A stretch of 64,000 nt of DNA, taken from positions 40,189,893-40,253,892 of the forward strand of contig JAVGWX010000013.1 in assembly GCA_036924085.1 (NCBI GenBank). Direction: 5' to 3'. Of this stretch, positions 41,190-52,045 are shown one piece after another. Every line of letters begins with the position of its first letter. Position 1 is the stretch's first letter. The stretch is from Ariolimax columbianus (taxonomy: Eukaryota; Mollusca; Gastropoda; Stylommatophora; Arionidae). The position numbers and the translations under genes were made by a program. A model generated the notes under the pieces. It did no database searches. It was not told the DNA's origin and saw only the letters and a program-made list of their open reading frames with translations.

Positions 41190-44100
41190 GAATACTTCTG
41201 CTAACTCCGAAACCAAGCCATGAGAGTTATAACAGGAGGCATGAAGTCAACGCCAATTGTAGAACTTGAAAAGATTACAAAACTGCAATCCATGGCCGAC
41301 AGAAGAGACTGCAGAGCCCATCTGCAATCAGAGAAACTCAGAAGACTGACTGACCATCCAATGCACAAGAGACTAAACAATTTCGGAAATGGGAAGCTAA
41401 AGCAAAGAAACTTTGCCGAAATACTCAAAGCAAAGATGCACGAAGACCCTATGAACGCACTAACCACACCAAAGCCCATCCCTACTGTTCGAAAACCTAC
41501 CTGGAGGCAGCATATATTTCCAGAGGTGGTAGAAATTATACCAGGTATTAGAAACAAAAACTGCCAGACTGAAAAAGAAAGAAGAGATACTACCCTGAGT
41601 TTCATTACGGAAAACTACCCAAGCATGGACTGGACTTATGCATACACCGACGGTTCCGTAACAAATACAACACAGAATGGAGGGGCAGGAGCATTCCTGA
41701 GCCTACCAAATGGCAGAAAAATAACACTGTCATTCGCTACTGGAAAATACACAAGCAATTTCAGAGCGGAGGCAGAGGCACTAAGGGCGGCAGTGGAAGA
41801 AATGGTGACAGGTAAAAGGAATGAAAGCCACAAAGTCCTGCTTACAGATGCACTGGCCGTAGTCACAGCACTGAAAAGCCAGAAAAATACTGAACTTAAT
41901 GAATTAAGAGCAGTACTCTGTCAACTATGCCAGCAGGCCACACCAAAAAGAGTAACTTAACTTAACGTCCTTATACTGGTTTAGAAGACCCTGCAGAATC
42001 TGTATACAACCAGTTACATTTACATCACCTTGCTCTAAAAGCTATGCGCATCCAGTTTATTCTGAAATGCATTAACTGTCCCTGTCTCCACTACCTCCCC
42101 TGGCAATGCATTCCAAGCAGACACCACTCTTTGACTAAAAAAATATTTCCTAATATCTAACCTGGACCTCTCTTTAGTCAGCTTGTAGCTATGCCCTCGT
42201 GTTCTTGTGGGTTGCTGTATTTTAAAAAACGTGTTATAGTCTAATTTATCGATTCCTCTGATCATCTTATAAACTTGTATTAAGTCACCACGAATTCTTC
42301 TCTCTTCGAGACACTGTAGGCCGGTTTTTCTGAGTCGTTCCTCATAACTGTAATTCTGGAATCCCACTATCATCTTTGTCGCTCTTTTTTGTATTCTTTC
42401 TAGCATGTTTATGTCCACTCTATGATAAGGACTCCACACCTGTACACAGTACTCCAATCTAGGTCTAACTAAAGCTTTATACAGTTTGACGATCACTTCC
42501 TTGCTCCTATGTTTAATATTTCTTTTTATCATACCTAACATTGCATTTGCCTTTTTCACTGCTACCTTAACTTGCTCCCTCACCTTTCTTGTATGATCTA
42601 TTATAACCCCTAGGTCCCTTTCCTTATCTATCTTTCTAATATTGTTTTCTCCCATTCTGAAATTATGTTCCATATTGGATCTACCCATGTGGATGACTGT
42701 ACATTTATCTACATTAAACTCCATTTGCCAGCTTACAGACCATTCTCGAATTTTATCTAAATCCGACATCAATATATCCACTTCCGCTTTAGATGAGACA
42801 CTTCTGCATAGTTTTGTGTCATCGGCAAATTTTGCAATCATGGATCTCATATCAATGTCCAAATCATGTATATATATCAAGAACAAAATTGGTCCCAAAA
42901 CCGAGCCCTGTGGCACACCACTTTTCACTTCACACCACTCAGAGTACTCCTTATTTATGCCCACCCTCTGCCTTCTTCCCGTTAACCAATTTTCAATCCA
43001 TTTGGCAACTTCCCCACCTATTCCATGTGATTTTAACTTTCGAAATAATCTTTGATGAGGTACTCTATCAAAGGCCTTTGCAAAGTCTAGATAAATAACA
43101 TCCACCGGCTCCCCTTTATCTATGATTTTAGTAACCTCCTCCATGAATTCTAATAGATTTGTTAAGCATGATCTCCCTCTAGTAAACCCATGCTGACTAT
43201 TTCTAATTAGATTAAATTTGTCTAAATGCATTACAATGTTTTCTTTGATTATTGACTCTAACATTTTACAGATTATGCTCGTTAAACTCACCGGTCTATA
43301 ATTTGCCGGATCTGATTTTTTGCCTTTTTTGAAAAAGGGGATCACTCCTGCATCTTTCCAATCCCATGGAACAATCCCTTTTGTAATTGATTGAGAACAT
43401 AATATAGCCAATGGTTTTGCTAGTTGGTCTCTAATTTCATACAGCAATTTTAGGTGAATACCATCTTGACCTGGACATTTATTCACTTTCAACCCCTCCA
43501 ATTTTTTACAAACCATTTCCTCTGTAATATAGATTGATCTTAATCCCGCTGTATCCATGTCTCTTTGAAAAATATCTATAGGCTCTGGGATCTCGGAGCA
43601 GTCCTCCTTTGCGAAGACTGTGCCAAAGTACTGATTGAGCAGATTAGCAGCCTCCCTATTCTCACTTATTATTTTCCCTGTACTGTCTATGAGAGGGCCT
43701 ACTTTGTCTTTCGTTTTTTGTTTATTTCTAACATAAGAAAAGAAGCTTTTACTGTCAGTCTTGATCCTCTGAGCAAGTTTTTTTTTCAAAGTCTATTTTT
43801 GCTGTTTTATTCGCTTTCTGAGATATGTTCTGCTTGTCCAAAAATTTAAATATGTTTCTTTTGATTTACCTGCCTCTATATATTTTTTCCATGCTTTATT
43901 TTTTGCTCTTCTACATTTCACTACAAATCTAGTTATCCACTTTTTACGCTTGGGGGTTTACCTCCCTACATGGAACACATTCCTCTTTTAGCGTAGTGGT
44001 GCAGTGGGTTCCATCTCACTGCAACATCCAAGGCAACGAGGAGGCAGACAGACTGGCAAAAGAAGGTGCAAAACTACCACAACCTGATACTAGTATGACA

Positions 44101-44514
44101 TACGAAGAGTCAAAACGGCTTATTAGAGCTAGATACATGACCAAATGGGAAACAGAACATACTGGCTACACCAAAAACGATGCCTATTACCAGTTGAACA
44201 GAAAAGAGCAGGCCGTGGTCTTCAGACTTCGCACTGGCCACAATAGACTCAGGTACCACTCATTCAACAAATTGAAGATAGGTGGCACTGACGAATGCCC
44301 GTGTGGTACCGGCAAAATGACAGCTGAGCATTTGCTGCAAAACTGCCCGACAAACGAGAATCAGAGAGAGCAGATGTGGCCATCACCAGTGGCAACACTA
44401 GACAAGCTCTATGGCAGTGTCGACAGCCTCAGGATGACGGCTGCTTTCTTCGAAAAAACAATGGTTACTGTCTGACTGCGTACGATGAAGAAGAAGAAGA
44501 AGAATACTTCTGCT
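41190..44514 (+). pseudogene. I-like LINE, copy 2, split by a CR1-like insertion
   Basis: 5'-truncated copy that begins in the RT thumb (QAMRVITGGMKSTPIVELEK at 41214). Left part 41203-41956: thumb, linker and RNase H first half (AYTDGSVTNT, FRAEAEALRA, LLTDALAVV). Right part 43987-44501: VQWVPSHCNIQGNEEADRLA, DECPCGTGKMTAEHLLQNCP, and the 3' (GAA)n tail. GAATACTTCTGCT at 41190-41202 and 44502-44514 is the 13-bp target-site duplication. Both parts are open, so the coding remnant was intact when the CR1-like element split it between KRV and VQW. Confidence 0.92.
41957..43986 (-). pseudogene. CR1-like LINE, RT-bearing copy nested in I-like
   Basis: Minus-strand non-LTR retrotransposon with RT. 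The 584-codon stretch 42035-43789 starts at a TTG and is not a real gene start: homology continues upstream to about 43965 (PKRKKWITRFVVKCRRAKNK, GKSKETYLNFWTSRTYLRKR) across one TAG at 43793-43795. RT motifs, numbered from the TTG: GPLIDSTGKI 31-40, KCPGQDGIHLK 104-114, DWKDAGVIPFFKKGKK 143-158, NYRPVSLTSI 163-172, GFTRGRSCLTNL 201-212, YLDFAKAFDRV 233-243, GVPQGSVLGPILF 291-303 and an intact FADD 321-324. The thumb and C-terminus end in WNALPGEVVE, with a (TTAAG)n 3' tail at 41957-41968. The endonuclease is missing (5' truncation). The host copies share only about GTA at the junctions, so any target-site duplication is very short. Confidence 0.93.
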
Positions 44515-44866
44515 GACTTTTGAGTTTCCCATTCTCCGAGATTAGCAGCTTTCACATCTTGTTTTTCCTGTGCCAGGTATAAAAATGTACATGTTTTCTG
44601 AAGTTGTTTTGTGTTTCCATAAATGTTTTGGTGAAATAGAAGATTGGCGGTAGATGTTGCTTCCAATAGTCTGGTAATGATGGATAGGCATCTAGAAGGG
44701 GGTGTTGTACTATTTTTATATCTTGTCTTTCTTTGTGCTTTCAGTATGGTTCATGGGTTGGAGTCATTCTATGCAGCTCTCTGAAGATGTTTGTCCAATT
44801 GTATTCTGGTCTCGTTAGCTAACATTGTCTGGGAATAGGTTGAGAGATGTATTTTGTAGTTACTTT
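44515..44866. other. no feature recognised
   Basis: No motif or repeat match. The minus frame 44409-44666 is partly antisense of the I-like copy. Confidence 0.5.
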
Positions 44867-44867
44867 T

Positions 44868-45185
44868 TTTTAGCGCCCTGAAATGGACGTTCAGTGACGG
44901 ATTGCTGTAGCTTTCCTCTCATCCCGAGCGTGCTAATGAAGGTGGACCAGTGTTCTCCTAGTAGTTGTGCTATGCTTGACTTCATCTGCGTGTTGCTCAC
45001 TAATTTTGGGTTCATTCCAAACCCGCACTTTGTTGACCAGGCTGCAATCAAAACAGTCCGTCTCCAATGATGACTACTTGGAAGTCGATATGTAGGTCCT
45101 GGTCAGTTTATTTTGTCTGGCCTTGAATAACATGTCTGATCAGTATGTTGTGACTGACTAGACGTTAGTCTTCCTTCCCTGAGAA
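44868..45185 (+). repeat. interspersed repeat M, copy 4
   Basis: GCGCCCTGAAATGGACGTTC, CCGAGCGTGCTAATGAAGGT, TAGTTGTGCTATGCTTGACT, GGTCAGTTTATTTTGTCTGG, TGATCAGTATGTTG and GACTAGACGTTAGTCTTCC match the other copies. This unexpanded copy shows the 37-bp-spaced direct repeat. Confidence 0.8.
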
Positions 45186-45880
45186 ATGTCTACACAGAGC
45201 ACTTGCAGTCCCATCTGTATATCATTGATGTCTTCAGTTGTTGTAGATCGAGTTTTTGTTGTGGGTTTTTTTTATTGGTGGGAATGTTGGGATGAAGATT
45301 ACTTGCTCCTTTTTTTATTGCAACTTTAGCAATGCTTCAGTTGTCTTGGATGCTTGGGTTATCTGGTATCTACTGTAGGGCGCCGGTGATTCTATAGGAT
45401 GCAAGTACTTTTATATATTTCTTGTTAAATTGTAAAGGTTTTCTGGGATACTCGGGTTTCAGATTTCAAAGGCCTGGATGATAGATAGGGATTCTTTGAA
45501 GATGAATAGGTTTGTTTGGTGTATTGACATGTTCTTGTATTTTGAAATGAAGCAGACATGGTGTCTGATATTGCTTGGGGATCTCTGAACAGAATTATCC
45601 ACAAAGTGGAAATCGTTGGTACATTATTTTGTTTGGAAAAATTATATAGGAACAAAATCCTGCATTCATGGTGGCCTTACCTAAACCCACAGCACTATGG
45701 CGTGAATTATTACGCTATTACCTATCTGTATCTTTCCATTGTTTCAACCGTTGCCTTTTTTGCTTCTAATATCAAGTCTTGCAGCTGTTTGCTTATCACT
45801 AACGTCTTTGGTCTAAGTCCGGGGGAAATTGACTCCGAGAATGTTTAATGAGCCTCACATGTCTAATACAACATGATCAA
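45186..45880. other. no feature recognised
   Basis: AT-rich. Frames on both strands (45425-45655, 45558-45848) have no known motif; a decayed LINE is possible but I cannot support it. Confidence 0.45.
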
Positions 45881-45884
45881 AAGA

Positions 45885-46070
45885 TCCTGAGCAGGAAATC
45901 CTCCTAGCTACATCCAGCCCACGTCAAATATGGGATCTGTATGGTAACATTCGCCCCCGTAGAAGGACATACATTCAAGCACTGGTTTATGAGTCTTAAT
46001 ATCGCCCGACTACGGTATTGTGTGGAATAGGCGCGCTTCCGCCAGTAGAAACTAGTGAGGCATACACTTC
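45885..46070 (-). repeat. interspersed repeat Q, complete copy
   Basis: Minus-strand copy that contains, in order, the two halves found at 1910-2045 and 2660-2755 (ACTAGTTTCTACTGGCGGA, GGGCGATATTAAGACTCATA, GGGGGCGAATGTTACCATAC, GGCTGGATGTAGC, GGATTTCCTGCTCAG). Family unknown. Confidence 0.6.
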
Positions 46071-46829
46071 AGTAATTTGTGTTTTAATGTAAGAACTAAG
46101 AACGTGTCTAACATCTCGCTCCAGGAACTCAATGAGTATATTACTTGCTAGGACGACCGCTCATAAAAATTGTCGCGCCAGGTAGAGTACCACTTGCCTA
46201 CCTCCAGGGAAAAGTCATAGAAGAGGGCACATCTACTTTTCTCCGTGTCAATAAAGACTTCCAAGCTGAACTAACCGCTACAATACAATAACTAAATGTC
46301 AACAATGTAGCGATACAGGCCCCGGAGCTAACCAACACAGAACACCCTATACCAGTTTACACAAACTACAAATTATGCAAGAGTGACAAGTCGATGAGGC
46401 ATTTCCGCACACAGTCGAGTTTGGGGAATTACCCCCCTTGAGCGTCGGTCTGCTCTAGCCATTTGATCATTGTGATCATTTGACCCCCGATCTGGGCTGG
46501 GGTTGATTGGGGCCAGAGCATTTACCACGTGCCAGTGGGTTCTTGCCGCATCTCTGGGGCGCCACTTCCTCGGAAAGCCTAAATCAGTTTAGTTTTGGCT
46601 CGACGAGGGCATGTATCTCTGTTGTGAGACGAGAACGTATGATATAAGTCTGGCAAGGAATTTCCTAAAAACCATCTGCTTGTCTGTCACTTTATGCCGA
46701 ACTGGTTGTCGCAGTGAAATAATTACCAATTCAGTAATGTGCGCCAATGGAAAGAAGACATAAACATAATCAGAGCCAATTCGCCAACTGAAATGAAACC
46801 AACAAACTATCTTATTTCGAATCAGAACT
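46071..46829. other. no feature recognised
   Basis: No motif, frame or repeat match identified. Confidence 0.5.
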
Positions 46830-46882
46830 GGTTGTTGTTGTTGTTGTTGTTGTTAATTTGTTGTTGTTGTTGTTGTTGTTGT
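46830..46882. repeat. (GTT)n microsatellite
   Basis: Two runs of about seven GTT units separated by AATTT. Lies just upstream of repeat M. Confidence 0.95.
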
Positions 46883-46889
46883 TTAATGC

Positions 46890-47205
46890 GGACAATGAGT
46901 AAGTTTACTCAAGTATGCGCCCCGAAAAGGGTGTTTAGTGGCGGGTTGTAATTTCTTTCCTCACATCCTGAGCATGCTGATGAAGGTGGGCATCAGTCCT
47001 CCATGCGGTTGTGCTATGCTTGGCTTCATCTGCGTGACGCTCACTACTACGGAGATCACATCGATCCACACGTCTGCTTTGAATACAGCCATCTTCCAGG
47101 TAACGCTACATGGGAGAGAGATAAGAGTCCTGGTGATTATGTTGTGCTTGACTGTACTTGCGTTTACGTTTCCCACGAGAACTGGTCAGTGCAGACTAAT
47201 AGAAC
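46890..47205 (+). repeat. interspersed repeat M, copy 5
   Basis: GACAATGAGTAAGTTTACTC, GCCCCGAAAAGGGTGTTTAG, CTGAGCATGCTGATGAAGGT, GTCCTCCATGCGGTTGTGCT, TGACGCTCACTACTACGGAG match. The 3' third is diverged. Confidence 0.78.
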
Positions 47206-47214
47206 ATATATACT

Positions 47215-47340
47215 GACTAAAGATCTCACGTACTGATGAATGTCCATGTAGACCAGGGGGGCCAGAATCCTGAACATATTCTACAAGATTGCCCACTTTA
47301 TAGTGAAATGATTTCCAGACCTGGCAAAACGGTGCGGAGA
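47215..47340 (+). pseudogene. LINE C-terminal Cys/His scrap
   Basis: Reads SRTDECPCRPGGPESEHILQ, then DCPLYSEM (with one frameshift near 47255), the same Cys/His end found after RNase H in I-like LINEs (TDECPCG----EHLLQ-CP). About 35 residues only, from a different subfamily than the four I-like copies. Confidence 0.6.
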
Positions 47341-47360
47341 TGAGACAAAAGCTGTGGGTC

Positions 47361-47702
47361 AGTCGCTCTGACCGGAATCAAGACTGCTAGCGTCAGGGCC
47401 AGCGAACCATAGCTGCCAAGACCCTTCTACACCTCCACGCGGTGATCCTGGATAACAGGCTGCAGCAAGGCAGACTGTCTAAGGAAAAGGGATCGAAGAG
47501 GGAATGCTAACCCGGTACTCAAAAAATGCTTGTTGAAGTCGGATGTGTTGGACCGAAAGGTGCAAATATCATAGCCAAGCTGTAAACTACGACACAACGC
47601 ATTCTGTTCTCTGGACTACATTCTGCTACTTAAGTCCTTTCAGGGTTTGGTAGGGGGAGATTGATAATGAACGAAGAAGAAGAAGATGAAGTCGCTCTGA
47701 CC
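47361..47702 (+). repeat. SINE-L, copy 6, with target-site duplication
   Basis: AGTCGCTCTGACC at 47361-47373 and 47690-47702 is a perfect 13-bp duplication. The body starts GGAATCAAGA, jumps to CTGCTAGCGTCAGGGCC (internal deletion of about 45 bp), then runs to GAGATTGATAATGAACGAAG with (GAA)n at 47673-47686. This proves retroposition with target-primed integration. Confidence 0.9.
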
Positions 47703-47834
47703 CGGGGAAGATTACAAACTTCATCATAGCAGCTGGCCTGCAACAATAGCATGATCAGAGGATCTTGAACGCAAAGACAAAGTAGACCAATGCTACCTTT
47801 GGTGTCCTCACATGCTTGAATATTTCTCACAACG

Positions 47835-48219
47835 CCACATAATAGCTTGGCTTAGCTTCGTTCTTTCTCAATCTCCCGCTACCAAACCCTGACATGGGCC
47901 TAAGTAGCAGAATGTAGTCCAGAGAACGGAATGCGTTGTGTCGTAGTTTACAGCTTGACTGCCATATTTGCACCATTCTGTCCAACACATCCGACTTCAG
48001 TAACCATTTTTAAAGTATAGGTTTAGCATTCCCTCTTCGATTCCTTCTGCTTAGCCAGTCTGCTCTGTTACAGCCTGTTATCCAGGATCACCGCGTGGAG
48101 GTGTAGAATGGTCTTGGCAGCTATGGTTCGCTGGCCCTGACGCTAGCAGTCAGCTATGGGTCGCTGACCGCTGCAGCTCATTCGCTGCTCAGCATCTTGA
48201 TCCCCAAAACCACATAATA
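47835..48219 (-). repeat. SINE-L, copy 7, full length
   Basis: CCACATAATA at 47835-47844 and 48210-48219 is a 10-bp target-site duplication. On the minus strand the element starts GGGGATCAAGATGCTGAGCA and ends GGGAGATTGAGAAAGAACGA, about 360 bp, defining the full-length form. It faces copy 6 tail to tail. Confidence 0.9.
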
Positions 48220-48614
48220 AAACTGAATACATTTCAAAATAGAAAATACAATGTTTGGATCATCTGTACGGATAGGACATAAGGATGTCTGCTTATAAGG
48301 AACGAGGTAGACCCCGTAGTAGAAGGACAGTCATCATAAGAAAATTCTACAACAAGATGGGCTTACAACAATATGTAATATGCTTGGCCCAAGAAAAGCC
48401 AGTGAAGCTACCAAAGCCACTCAATAATAACAATTGACAGACAAGTCCTGTCAATGAATTTCTAATATTCGCTGATAGAGTTTACCGATTTGGGTTTGTG
48501 TTTCTGTGTGTCCAGTCCTTGGTAAGATCCGTTTATGTGGAAACGTATGTTACTGTCTGGACTTAAAAAATAAGGCGATACTGCGGAGATGCAACAGTGA
48601 TTCAACTAACAGCA
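48220..48614. other. no feature recognised
   Basis: No motif or repeat match identified. Confidence 0.5.
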
Positions 48615-48725
48615 ACTAGCCACTCATAGCTGACTGCTTGTCTCATGGTCAGTGACACATAACTGACCAATAATCTATTCCACATCCAAGGGACGGCCCT
48701 GCAAACAGACTGTAACCATGCAGCC
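48615..48725 (+). repeat. repeat N, copy 1 (related to the SINE-L head)
   Basis: ACTCATAGCTGACTGCT, CATGGTCAGTGACACATAAC and TGACCAATAATCTATTCCAC recur in diverged form at 62815-62935. The first block also resembles the SINE-L head (GACCCATAGCTGACTGCT). Confidence 0.5.
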
Positions 48726-48761
48726 TGGCTAAGATATTAAAATAATTATAATAAGGTTCAG

Positions 48762-49010
48762 TGGACGGCGTGGGCTGGTGGTTAAGTGACAGGGCTCACA
48801 ACCAGAAGGTGCTGGGTTCGATCCCCATCACAGCACCGGCCGTTACCTCGGGGAAGCAAATCCTTAGAAAATGCAGGAGGAAGCAGACCCTTACATAAAA
48901 TTATTGCTGAAGTCGGAAGCACTGGGTCGACAGGCGTGAAATAAAAACCACAGTTTAACGCACACCGCCTTGGGGAATAGAGAAATTAGGCGAACGCAAA
49001 AGAACAAAAC
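48762..49010 (+). repeat. tRNA-derived SINE, copy 5
   Basis: A-box-like TGGGCTGGTGG at 48771-48781 and B box GGTTCGATCC at 48815-48824, spaced as in tRNA genes. Then CCTCGGGGAAGCAAATCC, the core GCTGAAGTCGGAAGCACTGG, AACGCACACCGCCTTGG, GAATAGAGAAATTAGGCGAA and an A-rich tail with CAAA units. Not a tRNA gene: no acceptor stem pairs and the SINE body follows. Confidence 0.88.
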
Positions 49011-49104
49011 AAACAAACAACAAAAATATATTCGCTTAGGCGACAAGGCCATCTTACTTGTTGTCGAAGATATTACGTATCAAGAAAATAGGTAAACCCT
49101 ATAT

Positions 49105-49143
49105 CAGAGTAGAAGAAGAAGAAGAAAAAGAAGAAGAAGAAGA
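49105..49143. repeat. (GAA)n microsatellite
   Basis: A GAA run. It resembles the tails of SINE-L and the I-like LINE, but no element body abuts it. Confidence 0.85.
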
Positions 49144-49401
49144 ATGTGTCTAAGTTTAAAAGGCTTTCAATTCTTCACTCGTCTGTTAGTTACTTCCGCG
49201 ATAGGAAATAGTTTAAAATGATGTACTTGCGTCTGGGGGGATTAATTTATTTCCTGTTCCGTCCCAACCTAGAGAGCATAAATATACGGTCGACTTGAAC
49301 TTTAACCTTTCGTCTCTGATCTCTACGGCGTACAGTATAGATTGGTGTCTTCTGAAAAAGATAATTTAAACAAACTGCCGTTTCTCTTCCTGTTTCTCTC
49401 T

Positions 49402-49920
<519 letters not shown>

Positions 49921-50124
49921 TATATGTCTGCCTGTCTGCCAGCCCTTCCATGCACTAATCCAACTATCGATATTGAAATAGTTCAGAAAATCAATCACAA
50001 TGAGGAAAAAGTATCACAAAATATAAGCAAAATGTCTCAATTGTACTATATTTAATTAAAGCCAACAAAATATTTAAATCTTTGTAGAGTACATTGCCGC
50101 TGTGTTGTCATTCACCAAACACAC

Positions 50125-50815
50125 GCCAAGTCATCTTGCGTGGTGTGTCACGTGTATCATTCACTCATGGTCATCTTGCGTGGTGTTTCATGTGTATCAT
50201 TCACTCATGGTCATCTTGCGTGGTGTGTCACGTGTACCATTCACTCATGGTCATCTTGCGTGGTGTCACGTGTATCATTCACTCATGGTCATCTTGCGCG
50301 GTGTGTCATTTGTATCATTCATTCATGGTCATCTTGCGTGGTGTGTCAAGTGTATCATTCACTTATGATCATTTTGCATGGTGTGTCATTTGTACCATTC
50401 ACTCATGGTCATCTTGCGTGGTGTGTCATTTGTACCATTCACTCATGGTCATCTTGCATGGTGTGTTATTTGTACCATTCACTCATGGTCATCTTGCATG
50501 GTGTGTCATTTGTACCATTCACTCATGGTCATCTTGCATGGTGTGTCATTTCTACCATTCACTCATGGTCATCTTGCATGGTGTGTTATTAGTACCATTC
50601 ACTCATGGTCATCTTGCATGGTGTCATTTGTACCATTCACTCATGGTCATCTTGCATGGTGTGTCATTTCTACCATTCACTCATGGTCATCTTGCATGGT
50701 GTGTTATTTCTGCCATTCACTCATGGTCATCTTGCATGGTGTGTCATTTGTACCATTCATTGATGGTCATCTTGCATGGTGTGTCATTTCTACCATTCAC
50801 TCATGGTCATCCATA
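50125..50815. repeat. 40-bp minisatellite, about 17 copies
   Basis: Unit TCATCTTGCGTGGTGTGTCA plus CGTGTATCATTCACTCATGG, exactly 40 bp with two 38-bp variants. Left units carry GCG and right units GCA, so the array expanded regionally. The long plus frames (151-240 codons) are artefacts. Confidence 0.93.
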
Positions 50816-50906
50816 GTTCTAAACTACAGATGAACATGATTCACTGCGCCTTATTTATAGTTGATCTGTAAATACGGCGGTGGGAGGGGGGGGGGGGGTG
50901 TTGTCT

Positions 50907-51660
50907 AGTTCTACCTGAAGGGATGATATCGTGCTGCAACTACTATTATTAGTTAGGGGCATTTTTGTCCTATTACTACCAGGTGGCTCGCTTGTCATGG
51001 ACTAGTCACGTAACAGATAAATAATAATGGCGGGCAACATGGTTAGTTGTTGCATAGGCAGTTTGTTGTGATGCAATTTTGTTGTGAAAGACAGCGAAAA
51101 ACCTGCAGAAATTTACAGAATTTACAGACTATAATTACAATACGATGATGAGACACTCAGACGGAGTAAGACATCTAAATGGTGTCAATGTTTAAGAGAA
51201 GACCGTACATCCGGGAGTGATGATATCTGGCCGGAGAAGCACTCAATCCACTACATCCATTCATGTGAATATCGAGATTGTGGAACGCCTTATCATGGAA
51301 AATCGACGCATAATATGTCGTGAAATTGAACAAGAGGCAAGTATTTCTCTGGCATTTTGAGTGATGTCTATACCGTCTGCGAAAGAAAAACGGCCTGTTT
51401 TGATCACATCCACCTTACAGCCTACACTTCGCTCCAAGTAAGTTCCACCTGTTTGGACTCCTTAAAGAATTCCTGGGAGGTCAGCATTTCAGCACTGATG
51501 ACGAAGTGAAACAGACTGTCCTGGATTGATTCAGACATACTAACAAATCGTTTTTACACTGAAACTTTTAAAGCATTAATAAATGCTGTGATAAGTGCAT
51601 TAACGTTGCAGGAAATTATATCGAAAAATATATGACATTTACTTAAATAAAAAAAGCTTT
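50907..51660 (+). mobile_element. mariner-like element, internally deleted, copy 2
   Basis: Starts AGTTCTACCTGAAGGG, homologous to the 5' end of the copy at 40262-41122 (AACTACTAT-A--AGTTAGG, TGTCCTATTACT). The transposase remnants: KPAEIYR-like text, LRRSKTSKWCQCFKR, TSIHVNIEIVERLIMENRRI, ICREIEQEASIS, then after a deletion over the catalytic core FHLFGLLKEFLGGQHFSTDD, EVKQTVLD, FRHTNKSFFT. Stops throughout. About 750 bp. Confidence 0.75.
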
Positions 51661-51879
51661 TTCCTTACCAAAAAAGCTGTGGTTTGACTTAAACGACCTA
51701 ATATTTTGTTTCGCTGCTTTCTGTAGCCTATAGTTTTTATAATAGTTGGCCTAAATAATATTTGTCTTTTATAGTTTCTTACTGTAGCCTGTAGTTATTT
51801 TAGTATTTGGGAACGACCTCAGAATCATGTCATGTTATCGCTTCTTAGAACATGAGCGGCAGGTTATAGCATTAATATC

Positions 51880-52045
51880 TGCCGAAGACGAATGTTTTGG
51901 ACCGAAAGGTGCAAATATAGAAGTCAAGCTGTAAACTAGCGACACAACGCATTCCGTTCACTGGACAACATCCTGCTACTTTCAAAGCCCTGTTCAGGGC
52001 TTGGTAGCGGGAGTGAGAGAACGAACGACGAAGAAGAAGTATTAA
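51880..52045 (+). repeat. SINE-L, short form, copy 8
   Basis: Body from GCCGAAGACGAATGTTTTGG to GTGAGAGAACGAACGACGAA plus a (GAA) tail. ATTAATAT occurs on both sides (about 51871 and 52042) as a short target-site duplication. It shares its 5' boundary with the short forms at 5616 and 23131. Confidence 0.78.

Noticed and set aside
42035..43789. 584-codon frame as an intact gene
   Set aside because: It begins at TTG, lies in frame after a TAG at 43793-43795, and homology extends upstream. It is a truncated CR1-like LINE lacking its endonuclease.
48762..48840. Candidate tRNA gene (A box and B box present)
   Set aside because: No acceptor-stem pairing is apparent and the sequence runs into a SINE body repeated at four other loci.
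50094..50816. 240-codon plus-strand frame
   Set aside because: Produced by the 40-bp minisatellite; two other frames are open over the same bases and no domain is present.
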